64,000 bases of DNA from contig CAYXGZ010000006.1 of assembly GCA_964464755.1 (NCBI GenBank), forward strand, positions 20,716 through 84,715. The letters are read 5' to 3'. The stretch comes from CAYXGZ01 sp964464755. Its GTDB lineage: Bacteria > Planctomycetota > MHYJ01 > JACPRB01. Made by a program: the position numbers and the translations under genes. Shown here one piece after another: positions 49,955 to 57,946 of the stretch (its first letter is position 1; each line of letters starts with the position of its first letter). Below the pieces are notes generated by a model. The model made no database searches and was not told the origin of the DNA. It worked only from the letters and a program-made list of their open reading frames with translations.

Positions 49955-50674
49955 ATGTCCATGGCCGTGCTGAAGAACATGGACCAGGTCCGCGAGGCGC
50001 GGCGGGCCATGGTCGCCCGCGGCGCGTCCGCCATCGACGCGCCGTGGACGGCGCTGCTCCGCAAGCTGCGGCTGGTCGGCGGCGTCGGGATCGGCGACTA
50101 CCTGAAGAGCTGGGACGTCTGGGAGTCCGTCCAGTTCCTCGAGCGGAACGTCCCGAAGGACGCCCCCATCCTGGACATCGGCTGCTACGCCTCGGAGGTC
50201 CTCGTCAGCCTCCACCGCGTGGGCTTCACGAACCTGGCGGGGATCGACCTGAACCCGGCCCTCGACCGGATGCCGCACCAGGGCACGATCCGCTACCAGG
50301 TGGGCGACTTCCTGCGGACGCCCTACCCCGACGGCTCCTTCGCGGCGATCACGTCCATCTCGGTGATCGAGCACGGCTACGACGGCCCGGCCCTCTGCCG
50401 GGAGGCCTCGCGGCTGCTCAAGCCCGGCGGCTACCTCGTCATGTCCTTCGACTACTGGCCGGAGAAGATCGACACGACGGGCATCCGGATCTTCGGGATG
50501 ACCTGGACCCTGTTCTCGAGGGGCGAGATCCAGGACCTCGTCGCGGAGGCGGGCCGGCACGGGCTGAGCCCGGTGGGCGAGCTGAAGGCGGAGGCCCAGG
50601 ACGCGCCGATCGATTTCGGCGGCAAGAAGTACACCTTCGGCTGGCTGGTCCTGAGGAAATCGGGAGGCCCATGA
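49955..50674 (+). CDS. Class I SAM-dependent methyltransferase
   Basis: A 239-residue protein with a Rossmann methyltransferase fold. The SAM-binding motif I is ILDIGCYASEVLVSL (usual E/DxGxGxG with Tyr replacing one Gly), motif II is GIDLNPAL, and ISVIEHGYDGP and LLKPGGYLVMSF follow. It probably methylates a sugar of the exopolysaccharide. GGGGGAG eight nt before the ATG. It overlaps the next gene by ATGA. Confidence 0.87.
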   Translation: MSMAVLKNMDQVREARRAMVARGASAIDAPWTALLRKLRLVGGVGIGDYLKSWDVWESVQFLERNVPKDAPILDIGCYASEVLVSLHRVGFTNLAGIDLNPALDRMPHQGTIRYQVGDFLRTPYPDGSFAAITSISVIEHGYDGPALCREASRLLKPGGYLVMSFDYWPEKIDTTGIRIFGMTWTLFSRGEIQDLVAEAGRHGLSPVGELKAEAQDAPIDFGGKKYTFGWLVLRKSGGP

Positions 50675-51771
50675 GGGTGCTGCTCGTCACGGGCTCCTAC
50701 CCTCCCGAGCCCTGCGGGGTCGGCGACTACACCCACCACCTCGCGAAGGCCCTGGCCGGCGTGGAGGGCCTCGACGTCGCGGTCCTGACGACGCGGGAGG
50801 ACCGGCCCCCGGTCGAGCTGCCGGGCGTGAAGGTCTACCCCGAGGTCCCCCGCTGGACCCTGGGCTCGGCGCGGCTCGTGCGGCGGATCGTCGCGGAGCA
50901 CCGGCCGGACCTCGTCCACGTCCAGTACCCGACGCAGGGCTACGACGGGATGCTGGCCGGCCTCCTGCCGGCGCTGTTGAAGTTGCGCGGCGCGCGGGTC
51001 GTCCAGACCTGGCACGAGTACTTCGCCTCCGGACTCCTCAAGGGGGTGTTCAAGGTCTTCGCCTGCGACGGGCTCGTCTACGTGCGAGCCGACCTGGCGG
51101 AGCGGCTGCCGGGCTGGGTCCGGCGCTCGCTGTCGTCGACGCCGATGGCCTTCGTGCCGAACGCGACGACGATCCCCCCGGTCGCCCTCGGCGCGGACGA
51201 GGTTCGGGCGCTCCGCGCCTCCCTCTCGCCCGATCGCTCGATCGTCTGCTACTTCGGCTTCCCGTATCCCCACAAGGGCGTCGACCGGCTCTTCGAGATC
51301 GCCGACCCGGCGAAGCACCACCTGCTGCTGATCTGCGACCTGGATCGCGGGAACGAGTACCAGGCCGGGATCCTGAGCCGCGCGCAGGAGCCCCGCTGGG
51401 CGGGCCGCGTCACCGTGACGGGGTTCCAGCCCGCGCGAAAGGTGGGCGAGTTCCTCGCCGTGGCCGACGCGGTGGTGTTCCCCTTCCCCGGCGGAGCCGG
51501 CTCGTGGAACACCTCGCTCAAGGCCGCCGAGGCGTCGGGCGCGTTCACGCTGGCCACGTCCGCCGACCCCGGCCTCCGCGGGCTCCAGCCCGGGACGAAC
51601 ACGTTCTACGCCGCCTGCGACGACCTCGCGGGCCTCAAGGAGGCCCTGGCGGTGCACGCGGGCCGGCGGATCGCGCCGCGGCTCGAGGATCCGTGGCGGG
51701 ACATCGCCCTCGCCCATGAACGGCTCTATCGCCGGGTCCTCGAGGGGAGGAGGGCCGATGCCGGCGCCTGA
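50671..51771 (+). CDS. Glycosyltransferase family 4
   Basis: A 366-residue GT-B enzyme. VLLVTGSYPPEPCGVGDYTHHLA is the N-terminal signature of a GT4 subgroup. The C-terminal lobe has YFGFPYPHKGVDRLFEI and FPFPGGAGSWNTSLKAAEASG (the E-x7-E position is less typical). The start overlaps the methyltransferase stop as ATGA, and it overlaps the following gene by 14 nt. Sugar specificity unknown. Confidence 0.85.
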   Translation: MRVLLVTGSYPPEPCGVGDYTHHLAKALAGVEGLDVAVLTTREDRPPVELPGVKVYPEVPRWTLGSARLVRRIVAEHRPDLVHVQYPTQGYDGMLAGLLPALLKLRGARVVQTWHEYFASGLLKGVFKVFACDGLVYVRADLAERLPGWVRRSLSSTPMAFVPNATTIPPVALGADEVRALRASLSPDRSIVCYFGFPYPHKGVDRLFEIADPAKHHLLLICDLDRGNEYQAGILSRAQEPRWAGRVTVTGFQPARKVGEFLAVADAVVFPFPGGAGSWNTSLKAAEASGAFTLATSADPGLRGLQPGTNTFYAACDDLAGLKEALAVHAGRRIAPRLEDPWRDIALAHERLYRRVLEGRRADAGA

Positions 51772-52798
51772 AACGGGCCCGGGGCCGATCCGCCTCTCGG
51801 TCTGCATCCCGACGTACAACTTCGGCGCCTTCATCCGGGAGACGCTGGACAGCGTCATCCGGGAGGCCGGCCCGGCGACCGAGATCGTGGTCGTCGACGG
51901 CGCGTCCACGGACAACACGGGCGAGGTCGTGCGCGAGGCCCAGTCGCGCTTCCCCCGCCTCGCCTACCACCTCCTCCCCGCGAAGGGCGGCATCGATCGC
52001 GACATCGAGATCAGCGTGGAGAAGGCCCGCGGCGAGTGGTGCTGGCTGCTCTCCAGCGACGACGTGCTGGTGCCGGGCGCCCTCCGGCGCCTGGAGCAGG
52101 CGCTGCCCTCCGACACGGACATCTACCTTTGCAACCGGATCGAGACGGATCGCAACCTGGTCCCCGTTCGGGCCGACCGCTGGCTGGCGGGCCGGGCCGG
52201 CGACCGCAGCTTCCGCTTCCCGGGCCCCGAGGCCTGGATCGAGTACTGCCGGCTCGCGAAGTCCATCGGGGCGCTGTTCAGCTACATGAGCTCGATCATC
52301 GTCCGGAAGGCGGCCTGGGATCGCGCGTCGCACGGCGCGGAGTACCTGGGCACGAACTACGCCCACGTCGCGCGGCTCGTGAGCATCCTCCAGGGCGGGG
52401 GCCGATTGACCTGCCTCGACGAGCCCCGGGTGCTCTGCCGGGGCGAGAACGACAGCTTCCGGGACCGGGGGGTGCTGCGGCGCTACCTGATCGACTTCCA
52501 GGGGTACGACCGGCTCTCGCGCGGGCTCTTCGCCGACCCCGCGGTCCGGACGGCCTTCCGCGACGTCGTCCGGCGCGAGCACCGCTGGTACCTGCTGACG
52601 CAGGTCCGCCACGCCGCGGCCGTCTCGGGCCGGCCCTGGCGCGAGCTGGATTCGCTGCTCCGCAGTTATCGCTACCCGGCCTGGGAGCGCTTCCTCATCG
52701 ACCGGCTGGGCTCCTCGAGAGTCGTCATGGGATTGGCCTTCCCGGCGCGGAGGGCCTACAAGCGGTGGCGCTCGAGGACGGCCCGGGCCCAGGGGTGA
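51758..52798 (+). CDS. Glycosyltransferase family 2
   Basis: A 346-residue GT-A enzyme. LSVCIPTYNFGAFIRETLDS, VVVDGASTDNTG and the metal-binding SSDDVL are typical of GT2. The C-terminal 120 residues are helical and end in a basic segment. The ATG at 51758 follows GAGGGGAGGAGGG and lies inside the end of the previous gene. Sugar and acceptor unknown; part of the exopolysaccharide operon. Confidence 0.87.
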   Translation: MPAPETGPGPIRLSVCIPTYNFGAFIRETLDSVIREAGPATEIVVVDGASTDNTGEVVREAQSRFPRLAYHLLPAKGGIDRDIEISVEKARGEWCWLLSSDDVLVPGALRRLEQALPSDTDIYLCNRIETDRNLVPVRADRWLAGRAGDRSFRFPGPEAWIEYCRLAKSIGALFSYMSSIIVRKAAWDRASHGAEYLGTNYAHVARLVSILQGGGRLTCLDEPRVLCRGENDSFRDRGVLRRYLIDFQGYDRLSRGLFADPAVRTAFRDVVRREHRWYLLTQVRHAAAVSGRPWRELDSLLRSYRYPAWERFLIDRLGSSRVVMGLAFPARRAYKRWRSRTARAQG

Positions 52799-52875
52799 CG
52801 TTTTTTCGTGGCCGGGCTCGGCGGCTTATGTGAGAGTGGCGGTCCATCGCCGCCGTCCATTTTTCGCACACCCGA

Positions 52876-53859
52876 ATGAAGACCGCGCTGGTGACGGGAG
52901 TCACGGGCCAGGACGGTTCCTACCTGGCCGAGCTGCTGCTGGAGAAGGGATACCGCGTCGTCGGCACCACCCGCGACGTCCGGACGGCCGCGCTGCCGGC
53001 GGGCCTCGGTTCCCGCGTCACCCTCGTCCCGATGAACCTCCTCGACGCGGCCGACGTGCGCGGGGTGGTCGAGTCGGCGGCCCCGGACGAGATCTACAAC
53101 TGCGCGGCCTACTCCTCGGGCGCGGGGATGTACGAGGATCCGGTCGGTCTCGGGGAGATCAACGGGCTCGCCGTCACCCGGCTCCTGGAGGCCCTCCGCG
53201 CGGCGCGGCCGCGGGCCCGCTTCTGCCAGGCCTCGAGCCGGGAGATCTTCGGCGAGGCGGCCCGGAGCCCGCAGTCGGAGCTCACGCCGCCCGATCCCCG
53301 GAGCCCGTACGGCGCGGCCAAGCTCTACGCCGACGCGATGGTCCGGATCCACCGCCGGCGCTACGGGACCTTCGCCTGCTCGGCGATCCTCTACAACCAC
53401 GAGAGCCCGAGGCGCCGTCCCGAGTTCGTCACCCGGAAGATTACGCAGGCCGCGGCGGCCATCAAGCTCGGGCTGGCGAAGGACCTGGCCCTGGGCAGCC
53501 TCGAGGCCCGGCGGGACTGGGGCTACGCCGGCGACCACGTGCGCGCGATGTGGGCCATGCTGCAGGCGCCCGGGCCCGACGACTACGTCGTGGCCACCGG
53601 CGTCGCGCACACCGTGAGGGAGTTCTGTGAGGCCGCGTTCGGGCACGTCGGCCTGGACTACCGGGACCACGTGAAGGAGGACGCCGCGGCCCGGCGGCCC
53701 GACGAGCCGGTGGACCTGGTGGGCGACATCGGCAAGGCGCGGAGCCGGCTCGGCTGGTCCCCCGCCGTGGACTTCGCGGCCCTCGTGAGGATGATGGTGG
53801 ACGCGGACCTGCAGCTCCTTTCCGCCAAGATGAAGGGCACCCACGATGCCAAAGTTTAA
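52876..53859 (+). CDS. GDP-mannose 4,6-dehydratase-family protein
   Basis: A 327-residue extended SDR. The Gmd start ALVTGVTGQDGSYLAELLLE and the Gmd-specific YNHESPRRRPEFVTRKIT are both present, as is the active site SSREIFG (Glu retained; one residue differs from SSSEMFG) and SPYGAAK. It converts GDP-mannose, or a close relative, to the 4-keto-6-deoxy form. It is the second gmd-type gene of the locus, clearly diverged from the one at 59403. The stop overlaps the next start by 14 nt. Confidence 0.85.
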   Translation: MKTALVTGVTGQDGSYLAELLLEKGYRVVGTTRDVRTAALPAGLGSRVTLVPMNLLDAADVRGVVESAAPDEIYNCAAYSSGAGMYEDPVGLGEINGLAVTRLLEALRAARPRARFCQASSREIFGEAARSPQSELTPPDPRSPYGAAKLYADAMVRIHRRRYGTFACSAILYNHESPRRRPEFVTRKITQAAAAIKLGLAKDLALGSLEARRDWGYAGDHVRAMWAMLQAPGPDDYVVATGVAHTVREFCEAAFGHVGLDYRDHVKEDAAARRPDEPVDLVGDIGKARSRLGWSPAVDFAALVRMMVDADLQLLSAKMKGTHDAKV

Positions 53860-55093
53860 GGCCGTCACCCGCTGCCGCATCTGCGGCCAGGAACGCCTGG
53901 AGCGCGTCCTCGATCTCGGCTCGCAGATGCTCACCGGGGTCTTCCCCCGGGAGCGCAACGCCGACGTCACGGTCGGGCCGCTCCGCCTCGTCAAGTGCAC
54001 CGGGGGCGCCGAGGCCTGCGGCCTGCTCCAGCTGGAGCACTCCTACGACCTCGCCGAGATGTACGGGAAGAACTACGGCTACCGCTCGGGCCTCAACGCG
54101 AGCATGGTGGCCCACCTGCACGGCAAGGTGCGCGCGATCCTCGCCCGCGTCACGCCGGGCCCGGGCGACCTCGTCGTCGACATCGGCAGCAACGACGGCA
54201 CGACCCTCGGGGCGTACCCGCGCTCCGGGCCCCAGCTCGTCGGCATCGACCCGACGGGCGTGCACTTCCGCCAGTACTACCGCGACGACATCCACCTGAT
54301 CCCGGAGTTCTTCTCGCGGTCGCTCCTCGCCGCCAAGTTCCCGGGCCGGAAGGCGAAGGTCATCACGTCGTTCTCGATGTTCTACGACCTGGAGTCGCCC
54401 CGGGGCTTCATGGAGGAGATCCGCGACTCCCTGGCCGACGACGGGATCTGGGTCTTCGAGCAGAGCTACATGCCCGCGATGCTCCGGACGAACTCGTACG
54501 ACACCGTGTGCCACGAGCACCTCGAGTTCTACGGGCTGCGGCAGATCAAGTGGATGACCGACCGGACGGGCCTGAAGATCCTCGACGTCGAGTTCAACGA
54601 CGTGAACGGCGGGAGCTTCTCGATCACGGTCGCGAAGGCGTCGCACCCGGCGGCCCCCTCGCCCGCCGTGGACCGCATCCTCGCGGAGGAGCAGGCCGCC
54701 GGGCTGGACACCCTCGAGCCCTACCGGGGCTTCGCGGAGCAGGCCCTGGCCTCGAAGGAGGCGGTGCTCGAGTTCCTCGCCCGGGCGCGGAAGGACGGAA
54801 AGTCGGTCGCCGCGCTGGGGGCCTCGACCAAGGGCAACGTCCTGCTGCAGTACTGCGGAATCACGGAGCGGGACATCCGCTGCGTGGGCGAGGTCAACGT
54901 CGAGAAGGTGGGCGGCTTCACGCCGGGCACCTGGCTGCCCATCGTGGCGGAGGCGGAGCTGCTCCGGAGCAACCCGGACTACCTCTTCGTGCTGCCCTGG
55001 CACTTCAAGCCGTTCTTCCTGAAGCTGCCCTCGCTGAAGGGGCGGAAGCTCGTGTTCCCGCTGCCGTCGCTGGAGGTCGTGACCCCGACCTAG
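53846..55093 (+). CDS. Sugar C-methyltransferase (TylCIII/NovU-like)
   Basis: A 415-residue SAM enzyme of the NDP-hexose C-methyltransferase type. The N-terminal zinc-binding domain has CRICG and a later pair of Cys (KCTGGAEACG). The SAM domain has VVDIGSNDGTTL and the C-terminal domain has ALGASTKGNVLLQYCGI, which is conserved in this family. The His-rich CHEHLEFY is the active-site region. It likely adds a methyl branch to a 4-keto deoxysugar from the gmd product. Cotranscribed with gmd-type gene. Confidence 0.88.
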   Translation: MPKFKAVTRCRICGQERLERVLDLGSQMLTGVFPRERNADVTVGPLRLVKCTGGAEACGLLQLEHSYDLAEMYGKNYGYRSGLNASMVAHLHGKVRAILARVTPGPGDLVVDIGSNDGTTLGAYPRSGPQLVGIDPTGVHFRQYYRDDIHLIPEFFSRSLLAAKFPGRKAKVITSFSMFYDLESPRGFMEEIRDSLADDGIWVFEQSYMPAMLRTNSYDTVCHEHLEFYGLRQIKWMTDRTGLKILDVEFNDVNGGSFSITVAKASHPAAPSPAVDRILAEEQAAGLDTLEPYRGFAEQALASKEAVLEFLARARKDGKSVAALGASTKGNVLLQYCGITERDIRCVGEVNVEKVGGFTPGTWLPIVAEAELLRSNPDYLFVLPWHFKPFFLKLPSLKGRKLVFPLPSLEVVTPT

Positions 55094-55100
55094 AGGCGAC

Positions 55101-55835
55101 ATGCTCCCCAAGACGGACCTCTACGGCGTCGGAGTCACGGCGGCGGACCCCGAGCAGATCGTCGCCGAGGTCCGCGAGCGGGTGCGGCTCCGCGGGGCGC
55201 CCATCGTCCTCGCCGCGGTGAACGCGCACACGTACTCCGAGGCGCGCCGCGATCCCGAGTTCCGGGCCGCGCTGGCCGCGGCCGACATCGCGTGGACCGA
55301 CGGCGTCCCCGTGCAGTGGGCGGGCCGGCTCACCGGGCGCCGGGTCGGGCGCCGCATCCACGGGCACGACCTCATGGTCCGGCTCCTGAAGGAGCCCTGC
55401 TCGCACTACTTCTACGGGTCCACGCCCGAGGTCCTCGAGGACCTGCGGCGGGCCCTCCCCGGGGTGAGGATCGCGGGGACGCACTCGCCGCCCCACGCGA
55501 AGCGCGCGGCGCGGGCGGACGTCTCCATGATCAACGACTCCGGCGCGGACATCGCGTGGATCGCGCTGGGGGCTCCGAAGCAGGAGCTCTGGGCCCAGCT
55601 CAACCGCGACCAGGTCCGGGTCCCCGTGATCGCCTGCGTGGGCGCGGCCTTCGAGATCCTCGCGGGCCGCCGCTCGCGCGCCCCCCGGGCGCTGCAGGCG
55701 CTGGGCCTGGAGTGGGCCTGGCGGCTCTCCCAGGACCCCGCCCGGCTCTGGAGGCGCTACCTCTCGACAAACGGCGCCTTCATCTCGCATATTCTCAGCG
55801 GCTGGCTCGCCGGCCCCCGCGAAAGGACACCATGA
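55101..55835 (+). CDS. WecG/TagA/CpsF family glycosyltransferase
   Basis: A 244-residue GT26 enzyme. VLAAVNAHTYSEARRDPEF, WTDGVPVQWAGRL and the FYGSTPEVLEDL to WIALGAPKQELWAQL segments are the family hallmark. It usually adds the second sugar to an undecaprenyl-PP-linked primer. It would act after the phosphoglycosyltransferase encoded at 57947. The stop overlaps the aminotransferase start as ATGA. Confidence 0.92.
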   Translation: MLPKTDLYGVGVTAADPEQIVAEVRERVRLRGAPIVLAAVNAHTYSEARRDPEFRAALAAADIAWTDGVPVQWAGRLTGRRVGRRIHGHDLMVRLLKEPCSHYFYGSTPEVLEDLRRALPGVRIAGTHSPPHAKRAARADVSMINDSGADIAWIALGAPKQELWAQLNRDQVRVPVIACVGAAFEILAGRRSRAPRALQALGLEWAWRLSQDPARLWRRYLSTNGAFISHILSGWLAGPRERTP

Positions 55836-56938
55836 GCGCCCCGAAGATCCCCCTCGTCGACGTCGCCGCCGCCCACGCCGCCATCGGGGCCCCCCTGCCC
55901 GAGGCGATCCAGCGCGTGCTGGCCTCCGGCCGCTTCATCCAGGGCGAGGAGACGAAGCGCTTCGAGCAGGCCTTCGCGGCCTACTGCGAGACGACGGAGT
56001 GCCTCGCGGTGGACTCGGGCACGGCCGCCCTGCACCTCGCCTTCGTGGCCTGCGGCCTGAAGCCCGGCGACGAGGTCCTGACGACGCCCTTCACCTTCGT
56101 CGCCACCGGCACGGCGATGCTCCACGCGGGCCTGCAGCCCCGCTTCGCGGACATCGACCCCGTCGACATGAACCTCGACCCCGCGAAGCTGGAGGCGGCG
56201 ATCACGCCCCGGACGCGCGCGATCGTGCCCGTCCACATCTTCGGCAGCCCGGCGAACATGACGGAGATCTGCCGGATCGCGAAGGCGCGCGGGCTGGTCG
56301 TCGTCGAAGACGCCTGCCAGGCCCACGGGGCCCGGCACCAGGGCCGCCGCGCCGGCTCCTTCGGCGACGCGGGCACCTTCAGCTTCTACCCCTCGAAGAA
56401 CCTCGGGGCCGTGGGCGACGGCGGGGCCGTCGTGACGAGCACGCCCTCGGTCGCCGCCGCGGTCCGGCTTTCGCGCGACCACGGCCGGACCTCGAAGTAC
56501 GAGCACGGCGTCGTCGGGTGGAACTACCGCATGGACGAGTTCCAGGCGGCCGCGCTGAACGTCAAGCTGCCCCGCCTCGAGGAGGGCAACGGGAGGCGCC
56601 GCGCGCTGGCCCGCCGCTACCACGAGAAGCTCCAGGGCCTGCCGCTCGTCCTGCCCCCGCAGGTGCCGGACGCCGCGTGGCACCTCTACGTGATCCGCAC
56701 GCCGAAGCGGGACGCCCTGCGCGACCACCTGCAGGCCGCGGGGATCGAGACGGGCGTCCACTACCCCCTGCCCCTGCACCTGCAGCCCCCGTTCGCGTCC
56801 TGCGGCGGGAAGCGCGGGCAGTTCCCGCACGCGGAGAAGGCGGCCGACGAGTGCCTCTCGCTGCCGATGTACCCCGAGCTGGGCGACGCGGGCGTGGACC
56901 GGGTCGCGGGCGCCGTGCGCGCCTTCCTCAGCGCGTGA
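55832..56938 (+). CDS. DegT/DnrJ/EryC1 sugar aminotransferase
   Basis: A 368-residue PLP enzyme. FIQGEETKRFEQAFAAYC, DSGTAALHLAF, VEDACQAHGARHQGRRAG and the PLP lysine region FSFYPSKNLGAVGDGGAVV identify the family; FYPSKNLGA is typical of 3- or 4-amino sugar transaminases such as DesV or FdtB. It makes an amino-deoxysugar nucleotide, probably from the 4-keto sugar produced by Gmd. The 3' end overlaps the opposing HAD gene by 11 nt. Confidence 0.9.
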   Translation: MSAPKIPLVDVAAAHAAIGAPLPEAIQRVLASGRFIQGEETKRFEQAFAAYCETTECLAVDSGTAALHLAFVACGLKPGDEVLTTPFTFVATGTAMLHAGLQPRFADIDPVDMNLDPAKLEAAITPRTRAIVPVHIFGSPANMTEICRIAKARGLVVVEDACQAHGARHQGRRAGSFGDAGTFSFYPSKNLGAVGDGGAVVTSTPSVAAAVRLSRDHGRTSKYEHGVVGWNYRMDEFQAAALNVKLPRLEEGNGRRRALARRYHEKLQGLPLVLPPQVPDAAWHLYVIRTPKRDALRDHLQAAGIETGVHYPLPLHLQPPFASCGGKRGQFPHAEKAADECLSLPMYPELGDAGVDRVAGAVRAFLSA

Positions 56939-57512
56939 GCAGGTCGCCGAGCGAGGCGAGCCGGAAGTCCCCGTCGATCCCGTAGCCCGCGAAGCGCACG
57001 CCGGCGGCGCGGGCCGCCTCGAGGTCGTAGCGGGAGTCCCCGACGACCAGCGCGTCCGCCTCCCCCACCCCCAGCCGGCGGCAGGCCTCGTGGACCATGT
57101 CCGGATGCGGCTTGGCCCGGGGCACGTCCGTCCCGCCCACGAGGGCGTCCGGCTCGAGCGCCGCGGCCTTGAGGATCTCCCGGGCCAGCACGGCCGGCGT
57201 GTTCGTGATCACGGCCCGCCCGATCCCCCGCTCCGCGAGCCCCCGGAGGACCCGGGCGGCGTCGGGATCGACGCGGACCCCCGCGGCGTGGCGGTGGAAG
57301 TTCTCGGCGTAGTAGCGCTCGACGGTGGGCAGGTCGTGGCGCGGGAAGAAGCGCTCCACGTCGGCGGCGAGGCCCTGGCCCCACGAGGCGTGGAACTGCT
57401 CGCGGGTGACGACGGGGTAGCCCAGCTCCGAGGTCGCGCGGGCCATCAGCCCGAACCAGGCCTCGTAGGTGTGGACGAGGACCCCGTCCATGTCGAAGAG
57501 GACGGCCTTCAT
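56928..57512 (-). CDS. HAD family hydrolase (phosphoglycolate phosphatase-like)
   Basis: A 194-residue HAD phosphatase with motif I FDMDGVLVHT, motif II ITNT, Lys in RAKPHPDM and motif IV VVGDSRYDLEAARAAG. Cap domain of the Gph/beta-phosphoglucomutase type between residues 15 and 80. It may dephosphorylate a sugar phosphate or phosphoglycolate. The ATG is immediately downstream of the SWIB gene's terminator. Confidence 0.87.
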   Translation of the reverse strand: MKAVLFDMDGVLVHTYEAWFGLMARATSELGYPVVTREQFHASWGQGLAADVERFFPRHDLPTVERYYAENFHRHAAGVRVDPDAARVLRGLAERGIGRAVITNTPAVLAREILKAAALEPDALVGGTDVPRAKPHPDMVHEACRRLGVGEADALVVGDSRYDLEAARAAGVRFAGYGIDGDFRLASLGDLLTR

Positions 57513-57517
57513 GGAAA

Positions 57518-57550
57518 CGAAAAGGCCCGGGAGGGTGGTCCTCCCGGGCC
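57518..57550 (-). terminator. Rho-independent terminator of the SWIB gene
   Basis: A perfect 11-bp stem (57524-57534 with 57540-57550) with a 5-nt loop; on the minus strand it is followed by TTTTCGTTT. It lies between the SWIB stop and the HAD start. Confidence 0.88.
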
Positions 57551-57565
57551 CCTGGATTCCGTGAT

Positions 57566-57823
57566 CTACTTGAGGTGCTTCGCCAGGATCTTGTTCATCT
57601 CGAACATCGAGACCTGCTTCTTGCCGAAGACCTTGCCGAGCTTGTCGTCGGAGTTGATCATCCGGCGGTTGGCCTTGTCCTGCAGGTTGTTCTTCTTGAT
57701 GTAGACCCAGATCTTCTTGACCACCTCGGAACGCGGGATCGCCTTGTCGCCCACGACCTCGGCCAGGGCGGCCGACGGGGTCAGCGGCTTCATGAACGCG
57801 CTGTTCGCCTTCTTCGCAGCCAT
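57566..57823 (-). CDS. SWIB/MDM2 domain protein
   Basis: An 85-residue stand-alone SWIB domain. KPLTPSAALAEVVGDKAIPRS, KKIWVYIKKNNLQD and INSDDKLGKVFGKKQVSMFE are the SWIB consensus with very little additional sequence. The eukaryotic domain works in chromatin remodelling; bacterial versions occur in Chlamydiae, Planctomycetes and some Proteobacteria and are thought to bind DNA or topoisomerase. The start follows AAAGGAGAG. An upstream leader of about 70 nt contains a CCGGGA-TCCCGG palindrome near 57858-57876. Single-gene unit. Confidence 0.92.
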   Translation of the reverse strand: MAAKKANSAFMKPLTPSAALAEVVGDKAIPRSEVVKKIWVYIKKNNLQDKANRRMINSDDKLGKVFGKKQVSMFEMNKILAKHLK

Positions 57824-57946
57824 TCGCTCTCTCCTTTGAAAGTTTCGAGACGAGTGCCCCGGGAACCTCCCGGCGCCACGGGTAAAAAGCTATCTGAGTG
57901 GGGCCCCGGACGCAACGTTTACGAGGGTTTCCCCAGAGGGGAAATC

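Noticed and set aside
52800..52875. Terminator or promoter before the gmd-like gene at 52876
   Set aside because: A GGCGG/CCGCC hairpin and ATTTTT are present, but stem and spacing are poor and no clear -10/-35 pair could be chosen.
57925..57946. Terminator after the glycosylphosphotransferase gene
   Set aside because: The 7-bp hairpin TTTCCCC/GGGGAAA is perfect, but the minus strand has no T-run after it.
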